A DNA stretch of 64,000 nucleotides from positions 69,784 through 133,783 of the forward strand of contig NZ_CP139711.1 of the NCBI RefSeq assembly GCF_034377145.1. Reading direction: 5' to 3'. The notes beneath the pieces were generated by a model. It did no database searches, was not told the DNA's origin, and worked only from the letters and a program-made list of their open reading frames with translations. Made by a program: the position numbers and the translations under genes. Source of the DNA: Sulfitobacter sp. OXR-159 (GTDB taxonomy: Bacteria > Pseudomonadota > Alphaproteobacteria > Rhodobacterales > Rhodobacteraceae). Below, in pieces: positions 51,234-60,432 of this stretch (position 1 is the first letter of the stretch; each line of letters opens with the position of its first letter).

Positions 51234-52868
51234 ATGAATGATGATGGCGAAGACTCCGTTGCCGTTGGTGCTGAAGAGGCGCGCAGGGCCGCGGTGCTGC
51301 GCCCTCTTGTTCAGGCATATCTCAATGGGACTGGCAGCCTGGAACGTGGCATCAATGACGCCGTTTGGGAGCTTGGTGTCAGCAGGGCGACGGTCTGGCG
51401 TTGGATAAAACGGTTGGCGGAAGAGGGTGGGCGCACCAGCGCTCTGGCTCCGCGGAAACGGGGCCGCCCGACCGGGACGATGTTAATATCCAGCAAAGTC
51501 GAAGCGGTAATCGAGGAGCACCTTCGCCGCTATTTCTTGCGCCGGGAGCGTTCGAGCTTGTCGCGCGTCGTGACAGAAATCCGCAGCGCTTGCTGGCAGG
51601 AGGGCTTGCAACCGCCGACACGGCGAACGGTTCAGCGTCGTCTGGATGCGATGGATGCCCGCGAAGTTGCGAAGGCACGAGAGGGCGCAAAGGCGGCCCG
51701 CCAGAAATTTGCGCCGGTCACAGGTGAGAACAAGGCCAGTATGCCACTGGAGATCGTCCAAATTGATCATACACCGGCGGACATCATTCTTGTCGACGGC
51801 TTGGAACGCAAACCAATTGGGCGGCCTTGGGTCACGCTGGCGATCGACGTCGCAACGCGGATGGTGACCGGATATTACACCTCTCTCGAGGCACCTTCGC
51901 GTCTGTCAGTGGCGCTTTGCCTGACACAGGCGGTGGCCCTCAAGGAGGAACTTCTTGCGGAATTGGCGTGCGATGTTCCTTGGCCGGCACAGGGCAAACC
52001 GCACAGCATCCACGTCGATAACGGTCGCGATTTCCGGTCGCGCGCCTTTCGGTCGGCCTGTGCGGATTGGGGGATCGATCTGGTCTATCGACCGCCAGCA
52101 AGTCCTCACTTCGGTGGTCACATCGAACGGTTGATCGGCACCATGATGGGGGCCGTTCACCTGTTGCCGGGAACAACGCAATCCTCGATCGCGGCAAAGG
52201 GCGACTATGACGCCGAAAGCAAGGCCACGATGACGTTGAGCGAATTCGATCGCTGGTTTGCTCTGGAAATCTGCCGTTACAACAACAGCATTCATTCAAG
52301 TCTTGGCTGCACGCCCGTTGCCAAATGGGAGGCGCTCTCAGAGCAAATGACAGGCGACATCCCCTTCGAGATGGAAGCCTTTCAGGTGAGCTTCCTGCCG
52401 AGTGAACTGCGCAAGATCAGGCGTGACGGCATCCATCTGTTCCAGATAAGGTACTGGTCCGATGCCCTTGCAGGCCACATTGGGCGCGGGGATGGAAAGG
52501 TGGTCGTTCGCTACGATCCTCGCGATATCTCAATGATCTGGGTCGAACTGGACGATGGCCGGTATGTTGAGGCGCGGTACAGAAACCTGGAAATTCCGCC
52601 CGTCTCGCTCTGGGAATATCGCGAAGCGATGAGGAAGGCCCGTGCCCTTGGCAAGTCCGGGTCTAATGAGCTGGTGCTGGCTGAGCTGATCCGACAGCAA
52701 CGCCAGATCGAAGCTGAAAGCCGGGGCCTGACGAAGGCCGAACGCAGAACCCGTGAAAGAAAAGGGACATTGAAGGGCACGAACTCGGCCGTCTCGACAA
52801 CCGAAGGGCTGCGCCCGATCGATACGGGTGATACATCGCGCCCATTGTTCAAGGTGGAGAGATGGTGA
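51234..52868 (+). CDS. tniA: TniA/TnsB-like DDE transposase
   Basis: This ~544-aa transposase has an N-terminal HTH (LGVSRATVWRWIKRLAEEGG), an integrase-like DDE core with VQIDHTPADI, HVDNGRDFRS and GGHIERLIGTM, and a C-terminal region ending near VERW. The ATG at 51234 was chosen; an in-frame TTG lies five codons earlier. It is the catalytic subunit that joins transposon ends to the target, working with TniB and TniQ, which follow. Confidence 0.88.
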   Translation: MNDDGEDSVAVGAEEARRAAVLRPLVQAYLNGTGSLERGINDAVWELGVSRATVWRWIKRLAEEGGRTSALAPRKRGRPTGTMLISSKVEAVIEEHLRRYFLRRERSSLSRVVTEIRSACWQEGLQPPTRRTVQRRLDAMDAREVAKAREGAKAARQKFAPVTGENKASMPLEIVQIDHTPADIILVDGLERKPIGRPWVTLAIDVATRMVTGYYTSLEAPSRLSVALCLTQAVALKEELLAELACDVPWPAQGKPHSIHVDNGRDFRSRAFRSACADWGIDLVYRPPASPHFGGHIERLIGTMMGAVHLLPGTTQSSIAAKGDYDAESKATMTLSEFDRWFALEICRYNNSIHSSLGCTPVAKWEALSEQMTGDIPFEMEAFQVSFLPSELRKIRRDGIHLFQIRYWSDALAGHIGRGDGKVVVRYDPRDISMIWVELDDGRYVEARYRNLEIPPVSLWEYREAMRKARALGKSGSNELVLAELIRQQRQIEAESRGLTKAERRTRERKGTLKGTNSAVSTTEGLRPIDTGDTSRPLFKVERW

Positions 52869-52869
52869 A

Positions 52870-53751
52870 TTGAGGGCAGGGACAACTGAAGAAGACGGCC
52901 GGATCGCCCTCATTCAATCGGATATCTGGATCGGCTTTCCTCGGGCGGAACAGGTGTTGGACCGCTTGCAGGGCATGATCGAAGCGCCACGACAAACCCG
53001 TATGCCTGGGCTTCTTGTGCATGGCGCCTCCGGGATCGGAAAGACGATGATTGCCCGAAACCTGTCGCGCAAGTACGCACCAGAATACGATCCGGCGTCG
53101 GGCATCACCCGCACACCGCTTCTGCTGTTGCAAGCGCCGCCCGCACCTGATGAACGGCGGTTTTACCTGCACATCCTGGCCGCCGTCGGCGCCCCGGCGA
53201 CGGCTCTTAGCGCCCGCGCTCAAAATGTGGCTTCCCTCGAAGTCCGTGTCATCGCGCTCTTACGCGACCTTGGCCTGCGGATGATCATGATCGACGAGGT
53301 CCACAATCTCTTGGCCGGGACCCACCGCGAACAGCGCCGATTTCTCAATGTCCTGCGGTATCTCAGCAATGAACTCGAGGTGTCACTGGTCTGCCTTGGG
53401 GTCAGCGAGGCCGTCGATGCCATCCGTGGTGATATCCAGCTTGCCCGACGGCTGGACGAACATCATCTGCCAAACTGGCGCGACGATGCCGAGTTCTCGG
53501 ACATGATCCAGACCCTTATTGCTGCCATGCCACTGGAAAAGAAGTCCAACCTGAAGGTCAAGTCACTCAAGCAGATACTTGCACTGACCGGTGGGGTGAC
53601 CTCGCGCATTTTCGCCCTGATCAAGGATCTTTCCATCGACGCCATTGTAACAGGTGATGAATGCATCACCGATGACGCAATCGCAAAATGGACGCCGGTT
53701 TGGTCGCGCCATGCGAACCCCCATCGGCGGCTCGAGAAGTCCCGGGTGTGA
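52870..53751 (+). CDS. tniB: TniB-like AAA+ ATPase
   Basis: This ~293-aa AAA+ protein has Walker A HGASGIGKTMIARN, Walker B IIMIDEVHNLL-like and sensor sequence ALTGGVTSRIFAL. It selects the target and activates the transposase. No good ATG exists at the start: a TTG at 52870, one base after the tniA stop and ten bases after GGAGAG, is my choice. The end overlaps the TniQ GTG. Confidence 0.85.
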   Translation: MRAGTTEEDGRIALIQSDIWIGFPRAEQVLDRLQGMIEAPRQTRMPGLLVHGASGIGKTMIARNLSRKYAPEYDPASGITRTPLLLLQAPPAPDERRFYLHILAAVGAPATALSARAQNVASLEVRVIALLRDLGLRMIMIDEVHNLLAGTHREQRRFLNVLRYLSNELEVSLVCLGVSEAVDAIRGDIQLARRLDEHHLPNWRDDAEFSDMIQTLIAAMPLEKKSNLKVKSLKQILALTGGVTSRIFALIKDLSIDAIVTGDECITDDAIAKWTPVWSRHANPHRRLEKSRV

Positions 53752-54539
53752 AGCCGCACCCGCTGCCCAAGACTGTCGCGCCGCTGCCAGACGAGTTGTT
53801 GTCAGGTTGGTTGTCTCGGCTGGCGGCGGCCAACTACTGTGATGATGCGGAACTACTGGCTCATCTCAGAATCGATACCGCGCATGGCATCGCCTTGAAC
53901 TTCAACGTCGACGCGGCTGCGGCGGCGAAGATTGCCAACGCCGCACGGGTTGACCCAGATGTTGTGCGATCTTTGACCTTTCCAGCAATGACGACACGAG
54001 AAGCCTCGCTGACGGCCCAGATGCCATTCCAGCATTGCCTGCAATGCTCCAGAGAGGGCCTTTCGCTTAAGCATTGGAGGCGAGCCTGGGCATTCGACTG
54101 TCAGGTTTGCGGGACGAGACTTGTGCCGACGCTCGGCAAGCCCAGTGGCGAACAGATGCCCGAAAAGCTGATAAATCGTGCGCGCAACGGCGCCGCGCGG
54201 CTTGAATACGCCGCGCGATTACGCAGCTCCAAGCAACTTCGGCGCGCAATGCGCGCAGTCACCTTTGCCATGTCACTCAAAACCTTCCGCGGGGATCCGT
54301 CGTTCGCTGTCCAGAACCCCAGATCGGAAGTTAGGCTGTTCTGCCTCGCCGCAATCGCCGCCGCTCGATCTCATCCCTTGGCTAAGGCAGCCATCGTCAG
54401 CAAAAGCATCGACGACTATGCAAGGGTTGCTCTCTTGCGCGCCTTCGAGAAGGAGCCTCGATTGCTTGCCGCGGTTGATCACATCGCGCAAAGGTGCGCG
54501 AGAAACAGGGGCCCCATGACAGCCGTATCTCACAATTAA
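53748..54539 (+). CDS. tniQ: TniQ-like targeting protein, short form
   Basis: This 263-aa protein begins at GTG (53748), which overlaps the tniB stop. It has PLPDELLSGWLSRLA, the TniQ signature, and a zinc finger HCLQCSREGL plus W-x-FDCQVCGTRLVP. Full TniQ/TnsD proteins are usually ~400 aa, so this is the short version without the extended C-terminal domain. Its stop lies within a right-end binding site. Confidence 0.8.
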   Translation: MKPHPLPKTVAPLPDELLSGWLSRLAAANYCDDAELLAHLRIDTAHGIALNFNVDAAAAAKIANAARVDPDVVRSLTFPAMTTREASLTAQMPFQHCLQCSREGLSLKHWRRAWAFDCQVCGTRLVPTLGKPSGEQMPEKLINRARNGAARLEYAARLRSSKQLRRAMRAVTFAMSLKTFRGDPSFAVQNPRSEVRLFCLAAIAAARSHPLAKAAIVSKSIDDYARVALLRAFEKEPRLLAAVDHIAQRCARNRGPMTAVSHN

Positions 54540-54584
54540 GGGCAAAAATTGTCGCCAAACGCGTCGCGTCTCAGATTAAAGGGC
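54527..54584. repeat. Right-end transposase-binding repeats (2 sites)
   Basis: Inverted copies of the left-end sites lie at 54527-54543 and 54568-54584. The first overlaps the tniQ stop. The asymmetry (four left, two right) resembles the ends of Tn7-like and Tn5053-like elements. Confidence 0.7.
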
Positions 54585-54601
54585 AACGCGACACCCGGTT
54601 T

Positions 54602-54898
54602 CTACCGCAGCGGTTGGTCCTTGACGCGGGCGATGATGTCGGGCTCGCCGACAAAGTCCTCGAGGAAGCTGTGCCATGCCTCGACCGAGACTCTCGCAGA
54701 CAGGAGCATGTCGCGGATTTCGTCGATTACGTCATCCGTGAGGGCCGTGATGTAGTCTTCGCGGCCGATGTGGACGCTGTCGATGTTGACATAGGAGAGA
54801 TTGTCGTCGTTGCTGACGATGGCCTCCAGAAGCTCCATATCCTCGCCCAGCAGGGTGGCAACATGGCCGACCGAGCAGACATATGTCGTGGCTGCCAT
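54602..54898 (-). CDS. Hypothetical protein associated with an IS66 element
   Basis: This 98-aa acidic protein begins MAATTYVCSVGHVATLLGED. Its ATG overlaps the stop of the IS66 transposase fragment (ATGA at 54897-54900), so it was the last gene of that element. I recall similar small genes downstream of tnpC in some Rhodobacterales IS66 copies. Function unknown. It ends 8 bp from the TniABQ right end. Confidence 0.6.
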   Translation of the reverse strand: MAATTYVCSVGHVATLLGEDMELLEAIVSNDDNLSYVNIDSVHIGREDYITALTDDVIDEIRDMLLSARVSVEAWHSFLEDFVGEPDIIARVKDQPLR

Positions 54899-55104
54899 CA
54901 GGCGACCTCGCTGCGGGGGTGGACTGCAGCCTTCCAGTTCCACGGCAGCAGTTCGTCGAGCCTATTGATCTTGTGATCGTGGATGCGGTCGAGCACGTCC
55001 GCCAGATAGGCCTGCGGGTAGAGTCCGTTCATCTTGGCGGTTTCGATCAGCGTCATGGCGCGGGCCAGGGTTTCACCGCCGGTGTCGGCGCCGGCGAAGA
55101 GCCA
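54898..55104 (-). pseudogene. tnpC: IS66 transposase C-terminal fragment
   Basis: The frame reads WLFAGADTGGETLARAM, TLIETAKMNGLYPQAYL and INRLDELLPWNWK, the conserved C-terminus of IS66 TnpC. It is cut at 55104 by an IS110-type element; the preceding part of the gene continues at 56579. Joining the two gives the usual IGRKN-WLFAGAD sequence exactly. Confidence 0.85.
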
Positions 55105-56578
55105 GATGAGATGACCGTTTTCCGTGACTGCAGTGCATAATCGTGCGGCGAGGAAAGGAGAACTGTTATGGATAATTTTGATGCCTATGTGGGTCTCGAT
55201 GTACACAAGGATACAATCGCTGTGGCTTTTGCTGAAGGCGAACGATCCGGCGAGGTTTGCTCTTTGGGTTCAATCCCGAACGAGACGACCGCCATCAATC
55301 GAATGGTCAAGAAATTGGCGGTCAGGTTTGAAGCGATATCTTTTGCCTATGAAGCAGGTCCGTGCGGCTATGGCCTGCACCGCCATCTTATCGGACTCGG
55401 ACATGTCTGCGACGTCGTTGCACCCTCCAGAACCCCTGTTCAGCCGGGAAAGCGGCGCATGAAGAACGATACGATCGACGCGCTGAATCTGGCCCGATTG
55501 CACCGGGCCGGTGAACTCACCTATATCTGGACACCGGATGCGACCCACGAGGCGATGCAGGACCTGGTCAAGGCGCGGCGCATATCCTCTCATCAAGTTC
55601 GTAAGGCACGCCAGCGCATCAGCTGCTTCTTGCTGAAGCACGGCCGGCGCTATGAACGGAAGAAATGGGGACATCGACATCGGGTCTGGCTGGCGGATCT
55701 TCAATTCGGTCATGTTGCAACGCAATTCGCTTTGCAGAGCTATCTCAATGAAGAAGAGCAAGCTGTTGATCGACGGGCCCAGATTGACGGACAGATTGAA
55801 AACCTGATGTCAGACTGGGTTTTGGCCCCGATCGTGCGAGAACTCACAGCCCTTCGCGGTCTTGACATAGTGATAGCCGCAGCGGTTGTCGCCGAAGTCG
55901 GCGATTTTGCTCGGTTTGAAAACCCACGTCGTCTGATGAGCTACTTTGGCCTGGTGCCGGGGGAATTCTCAAGTGGGTCCAGCATACGCCCGCGCGGGAT
56001 CACTAAGGCAGGATCCTCGGACGTTCGCGCGCTCTTGTTCGAGGCTGCCTGGCTCTACCGGCTGAAGCCAAAGGTGGGTCAATGGTCGCTGGTTCGACAA
56101 AAAGACCTGTCTCAGGCGGCGAAGGATATCGCCTGGAAAGCGCAGTTGCGATTGTATGGCCGATATCAACGTCTCACGCAGATACGCCACAAACGCAGTC
56201 AGGTGGCTGTGACAGCTGTCGCGCGTGAACTGGTTGGATTTATCTGGGCGATTGCTCGCAATGCAGAAGGCGAAATGGCCGTACGATAGAGCAATCCCGG
56301 GCCGAACAAATCTGGTGGTCTGTATGCAGAACGTTGAGACCGGTTAAGGGAATCCTTGGGCAAGAATTTGGAGCCGGCAAACCGGATCTCCGCAGCTAGA
56401 TTAAGGCAGCCCTTTACGCCGTACCATCAATATGGGGCCGAACAGGATCCCCGAATGAGAGTTTGAGCAACCGTCGCGTTGAACTCAGCGCTCTGCACCA
56501 GCCCATCAGCCAGAAGTCCACAAACGTCGTACCGGCGATCGGTAAAATGCGCCTAAAATCTTGACAACGGTCATGAGA
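55105..56578 (+). mobile_element. IS110-family element, IS1111-type, in IS66 tnpC
   Basis: The boundaries follow from reconstructing the IS66 gene. The element is 1474 bp. Subterminal inverted repeats ATGACCGTT(T/G)TC lie 6 bases from the left end (from 55111) and 4 bases from the right. This is the hallmark of the IS1111 subgroup. The right ~290 bp (56290-56578) are non-coding, as is normal for a guide-RNA-type non-coding end. Confidence 0.8.
55168..56289 (+). CDS. IS110/IS1111-family transposase
   Basis: This 373-aa DEDD-type transposase is intact. It includes VGLDVHKDTIAVA at the N-terminus, FAYEAGPCGYGLHRHL, KRRMKNDTIDALNLARL, and in the C-terminal half GLDIVIAAAVVAEVGDF and SYFGLVPGEFSSGSSIRPRG with the conserved serine region. 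It starts 63 bp from the element's left end. Confidence 0.93.
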   Translation: MDNFDAYVGLDVHKDTIAVAFAEGERSGEVCSLGSIPNETTAINRMVKKLAVRFEAISFAYEAGPCGYGLHRHLIGLGHVCDVVAPSRTPVQPGKRRMKNDTIDALNLARLHRAGELTYIWTPDATHEAMQDLVKARRISSHQVRKARQRISCFLLKHGRRYERKKWGHRHRVWLADLQFGHVATQFALQSYLNEEEQAVDRRAQIDGQIENLMSDWVLAPIVRELTALRGLDIVIAAAVVAEVGDFARFENPRRLMSYFGLVPGEFSSGSSIRPRGITKAGSSDVRALLFEAAWLYRLKPKVGQWSLVRQKDLSQAAKDIAWKAQLRLYGRYQRLTQIRHKRSQVAVTAVARELVGFIWAIARNAEGEMAVR

Positions 56579-56752
56579 GTTTTTCCGACCGATACCGATG
56601 GGGCGCATTGCCCGTTCAGGGGCGTTGTTGTCGATAGCGACGTGGCCATCTTCCAGGAACAGGATGATGGAGGGCCAGCGGCTGAGCGCATAACGGAAGG
56701 CTTTCGCCAGGTCGCCCTTGCCCGGTATGCGGGTCAACTGCGCTTCGGCACA
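56579..56752 (-). pseudogene. tnpC: IS66 transposase middle fragment
   Basis: The frame reads AEAQLTRIPGKGDLAKAF, ALSRWPSIILFLEDG and DNNAPERAMRPIGIGRKN, the catalytic-Glu region of IS66 TnpC. It continues at 55104-54898 across the IS1111-type insertion. The N-terminal two-thirds of TnpC are missing; the break lies near 56760-56820, where IS110-like sequence begins. Confidence 0.78.
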
Positions 56753-56809
56753 CTGGAGATCGGCGCCGTTCAGTTCTTTCACGATCCGCTGGTGACCGGG
56801 ACCGCCGAC

Positions 56810-57002
56810 ATTCAGGAACTGTCGAAGACCCACGAGATCGTCTCGCGTTCGAAGACCGAGCTTTGGCATCGCATCCTGACGCATTATCTGCCGCTCTACT
56901 TCCCGGAGGCCGAACGATTTCATCGGAACTCCAGAACCGACTGGTTTCTGGCGTTCCTCGAGGAGTATCCATCACCACAAATGATCACGGCGATGAGCCG
57001 GG
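56810..57002 (+). pseudogene. Second IS110-type transposase, 5' remnant
   Basis: A plus-strand stretch encodes KTHEIVSRSKTELWHRIL, THYLPLYFPEAERFHRNS and EEYPSPQMITAMSR, a middle part of an IS110-family transposase. The true N-terminus is missing, replaced by IS66 sequence. It is cut at 57002 by an IS21 element and continues at 59513. Confidence 0.78.
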
Positions 57003-57120
57003 TGAGAACGGCGGTGCGAAAGTCGGCCACGGTAGCGGCGGGATGAGCCTGCTGCGGGCGGCGTAAAAGTCGGCCACCTTTACCCTTTCTGGCGACAGGG
57101 AGGGCGGGAGGTTTTTCACC

Positions 57121-58608
57121 GTGGATTTGTATCGGAAAGTTTGGCTGGCTTGTGCTGAGGGCATGAGCCAGCGAGAAGCGGCGCGGCATTTCAACATTTC
57201 TCGCGACAGCGTAGCTAAGATGATGGCGTTCTCGGTTCCGCCTGGATATCGACGAACGGCACCGGTCAAGCGACCAAAGCTGGATGCCTTCACCGGCATC
57301 ATAGACGGTTGGCTGGACAGCGATCGGGAGATCCATCGCAAGCAGCGCCACACGGCGAAGCGTGTGTTCGAGCGGCTCCGCGAAGAGCACGGGTTCACCG
57401 GCGGCTACACGATCGTGAAGGATTACATGCGTCAGCGCGAACGGCGCGGCCGCGAGATGTTCGTGCCGCTGGCGCATCCGCCCGGGCACGCCCAGGCCGA
57501 CTTCGGCGAGGCGGTGGTTGTCGTCGACGGTGTTGAGCAGAAGGCACACTTCTTCGTCATGGATCTGCCGCACAGCGAAGGCTGCTTCGTGCGAGCCTAT
57601 CCGGCGGCCACCGCCGAGGCTTGGGTCGATGGCCATATCCACGCCTTTGCCTTCTTCGGCAAGGTGCCGATCTCGATCCTGTACGACAACGACCGCTGCT
57701 TGGTTGCGAAGATCCTGCCGGACGGAACGCGCAAGCGGGCGACGCTCTTCAGCGGGTTCCTGTCACATTACCTGTTCCGTGATCGATACGGCCGTCCCGG
57801 CAAAGGCAACGACAAGGGCAACGCGGAGGGCCTGGTCGGCTATTCCCGGCGCAACTTCATGGTGCCGATCCCGCGGTTTGCTTCTTGGGACGCGTTCAAC
57901 TCCGATCTGGAGGAGCAGTGCCGCAAACGCCAGTCGGATGTCCTGCGGGGGCAATCCGAGACCATCGGAGACCGGCTCGCGCGGGATCTGGCGGCGATGT
58001 CCGAACTCCCCGCTGCGCCGTTCGATGCCTGTGATCAGGCGACCGGACGGGTCAGCTCCCAGGCGCTGGTGCGCTACAAGACCAATGATTACTCGGTGCC
58101 GGTCGCCTACGGCCACCGTGACGTCTGGATCAGGGGCTATGTCGACGTGGTCGTGATCGGCTGCGGTGGCGAGGTGATCGCACGCCATCCCCGCTGCCAC
58201 GACCGTGAGGACATGGTCTTTGATCCGGTGCATTACCTTCCGCTCATCGAGCAAAAGATCAACGCTCTGGACCAGGCGGCGCCCCTGGTTGAATGGGACC
58301 TGCCGTCTGAGTTCGCGACCCTGCGCCGCCTGATGGAAGCGCGGATGATAAAGGCCGGGCGCCGCGAGTATGTTCAGGTTCTGCGCCTGCTCGAGACCTT
58401 CGGCATCGATGACCTCCACGCCGCGGTGAAGAGGGCCCTGCAATTGGGGGCGGTCGGCTTTGATGCGGTCAAGCACCTCGTGCTCTGTCACGTCGAGAAG
58501 CGGCCGCCGAAGCTCGACCTCGACGTCTACCCCTACCTGCCACGCGCGCATGTCGAGACGACCTCGGTCGCCAGCTACATGGCCCTGACGTCGGAGGCGG
58601 CGGAATGA
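57121..58608 (+). CDS. istA: IS21 transposase IstA
   Basis: This 495-aa protein has an N-terminal HTH (MSQREAARHFNISRDSVAKMM), a DDE core with HAQADFGEA, LYDNDRCLVAKIL and KGNDKGNAEGLVGY, and a C-terminal DNA-binding part. It starts at a GTG, 118 bp from the left end. It overlaps istB by 4 bp (ATGA). Confidence 0.95.
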   Translation: MDLYRKVWLACAEGMSQREAARHFNISRDSVAKMMAFSVPPGYRRTAPVKRPKLDAFTGIIDGWLDSDREIHRKQRHTAKRVFERLREEHGFTGGYTIVKDYMRQRERRGREMFVPLAHPPGHAQADFGEAVVVVDGVEQKAHFFVMDLPHSEGCFVRAYPAATAEAWVDGHIHAFAFFGKVPISILYDNDRCLVAKILPDGTRKRATLFSGFLSHYLFRDRYGRPGKGNDKGNAEGLVGYSRRNFMVPIPRFASWDAFNSDLEEQCRKRQSDVLRGQSETIGDRLARDLAAMSELPAAPFDACDQATGRVSSQALVRYKTNDYSVPVAYGHRDVWIRGYVDVVVIGCGGEVIARHPRCHDREDMVFDPVHYLPLIEQKINALDQAAPLVEWDLPSEFATLRRLMEARMIKAGRREYVQVLRLLETFGIDDLHAAVKRALQLGAVGFDAVKHLVLCHVEKRPPKLDLDVYPYLPRAHVETTSVASYMALTSEAAE

Positions 58609-59366
58609 GTGACGCCCCGAAGATCCTGCTCGCGGATCATCTGAAGACGCTGAAGCTGCCGACCTTCCTGCGGGAATACGACAAGCTCGCCCGACAATGC
58701 GCCGCCGAAGGTCAGGACCACGTCCAGTTCCTGGCCCGCTTGGTCGAGTTGGAACTGATCGACCGGGAGCGGCGGATGATCGAGCGGCGCATCAAGGCGG
58801 CGAAGTTCCCGGCCACCAAGAGCCTCGACAGCTTCGACTTCAAGGCGATCCCCAAGCTGAACAAGATGCAGGTGCTGGAACTTGCCCGCTGCGACTGGAT
58901 CGAGCGGCGGGAGAACGTCATCGCCCTTGGCCCGAGCGGCACGGGCAAGACCCATGTTGCTCTCGGCCTCGGGCTGGCGGCGTGCCAGAAGGGGTTGCCC
59001 GTCCGCTTCATCACCGCCGCCACGCTGGTCAGTGAACTGATGGAGGCCCGCGACGAACGTCGCCTGCTGCGGCTGCAAAAGCAGTTGGCCAGCGTCAAGC
59101 TGCTCATCATTGACGAGCTGGGCTTCGTGCCGCTCTCCAAGACCGGTGCGGAGCTCTTGTTCGAGCTGATCTCGCAGCGCTATGAGCGCGGCGCCACGCT
59201 GATCACCAGCAACCTGCCGTTCGACGAATGGACCGAAACCTTCGGCACCGAACGGCTGACCGGCGCTCTCCTCGACCGCCTGACCCATCACGTCAGCATT
59301 CTCGAAATGAACGGTGAGAGTTACAGGCTTGCCCAAAGCCGCGCCCGGAAAGAAGCCGGCACCTGA
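58605..59366 (+). CDS. istB: IS21 ATPase helper IstB
   Basis: This 253-aa DnaC-like AAA+ ATPase has Walker A LGPSGTGKTHVALGL, Walker B LLIIDELGFVPLS and TLITSNLPFDEW. It assembles on DNA and delivers the target to IstA. Its ATG overlaps the istA stop, so the two are co-translated in the order typical of IS21. Confidence 0.96.
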   Translation: MSDAPKILLADHLKTLKLPTFLREYDKLARQCAAEGQDHVQFLARLVELELIDRERRMIERRIKAAKFPATKSLDSFDFKAIPKLNKMQVLELARCDWIERRENVIALGPSGTGKTHVALGLGLAACQKGLPVRFITAATLVSELMEARDERRLLRLQKQLASVKLLIIDELGFVPLSKTGAELLFELISQRYERGATLITSNLPFDEWTETFGTERLTGALLDRLTHHVSILEMNGESYRLAQSRARKEAGT

Positions 59367-59512
59367 TCATCCGTCACAGAATTGGCCCTGCGGGCCAATG
59401 CGCCATGGCACGCGCCAGCTATCTGGAGAGCACGCGTGCCATGGCGCTTGGCACCCCCCCACTGGCCTGGTTTTACGCCGCCGCGTGGCAGGTTTTTACT
59501 CCGCCGTTGACA

Positions 59513-60170
59513 CCGGGAGGCATTCATTGCCGATGCCTGGCAAGTGGTTGGACGCAAAGTGTCCAAAGAACGCTTACTTTCAGATATTTATGCGACTGCG
59601 GTTGACTCAGTGGGGTTGCCAGTCCAGCCGGATTCTGACGCTGTCCGCATGTTCCGCTTGGTGCTGGCCGAAAGGAGAAGCCTAATCCGACAGCGCGATG
59701 TGATTGAGGCACGGGCCATCGAGTTGCTGTCGGATCTGCCCGACTATCAGTTGCTGACGACCATTCCCGGGATCGGCCCGATCAACGCCATGACCATCCT
59801 GGCCGAGGCCGGTGACCTGCGTCGGTTTCGGCATCATCGCCAGTTCCTGAAGTTCTGCGGCATGGACCTCGCCACGGTCCAGTCCGGCATGTTCCGCGGC
59901 CAGAGCAGGATCTCGAAGTACGGCAATGCCCGGTTGCGTCGCACCCTCTGGATGGCCGGCCAGACCGCTGTGCTGAAGCGGACCAATAGCTTCCGCGACA
60001 AGTTCGAACGCTACATCTCGAGGGCCCGGCACAACGCCCATCTACGCCGCAAGGCTTACACCGCCATCGCGGCCAAGATGGCGCGCACCGTACACGCCGT
60101 GGTCAAACACGGCGAACCCTATCGCCCCTTCTTCGAGGGGGTGAGCCCAGGCGGAAGGACCTCTCTCTGA
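59513..60170 (+). pseudogene. Second IS110-type transposase, 3' part
   Basis: After removing the IS21 element and one CCGGG copy, the frame runs MSR-EAFIADAWQVVGRKV and on to ERRSLIRQRDVIEARAIELL, LTTIPGIGPINAMTILAEAG, FCGMDLATVQSGMFRGQSRIS and a C-terminal tail ending SPGGRTSL. This is the conserved C-terminal half of an IS110-family transposase. The native gene is thus doubly broken: 5' end lost, and IS21 inserted. Confidence 0.82.
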
Positions 60171-60432
60171 CATGAGCCGTGGAGGCAGTGCGCTGACCTC
60201 GTAGATAATGTTCGGGCCTTCTGCTTGGGATTTGGGATCTCGTATTGAGGACGGTGAGGGCCGCCATCGCGCGTACCCTGTGTTTGCTATGGAAGAGATC
60301 ATTTCTTGACGGCAGAGCCCGTCTGGGCAACCTTAACAGGGCATCTGGAGTACCAAATGCCCCAAGACCTGCTGACCTAAGCAGCCAGATTTTCCCGACA
60401 TAGGACGTTGTCACTTCGCAAGTGCTCCGTTG

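Larger units (their letters stand above)
51088..54593 (+). mobile_element. Minimal Tn5053/Tn402-like transposon (TniABQ)
   Basis: This 3506-bp element has imperfect 25-bp terminal repeats that begin TGTCGCGT and end with its complement (22 of 25 match). The subterminal regions hold repeated 17-bp sites, four at the left and two at the right. It encodes TniA, TniB and TniQ only, with no resolvase and no cargo. Flanking pentamers (CCGGA left, CCCGG right) do not match, so one flank was probably lost or rearranged. Confidence 0.85.
57003..59512 (+). mobile_element. IS21-family element inside an IS110-type gene
   Basis: This 2.5-kb element has terminal repeats that begin TG at both ends (AACGGCGG core) and a further internal copy of the GTCGGCCAC motif at the left. 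A 5-bp target duplication CCGGG (56998-57002 and 59513-59517) flanks it. It carries istA and istB, both intact. Confidence 0.93.

Noticed and set aside
51083..54598. CCGGA / CCCGG as a target duplication of the TniABQ element
   Set aside because: They match only with a one-base shift, and the ends defined by the inverted repeats do not support it.
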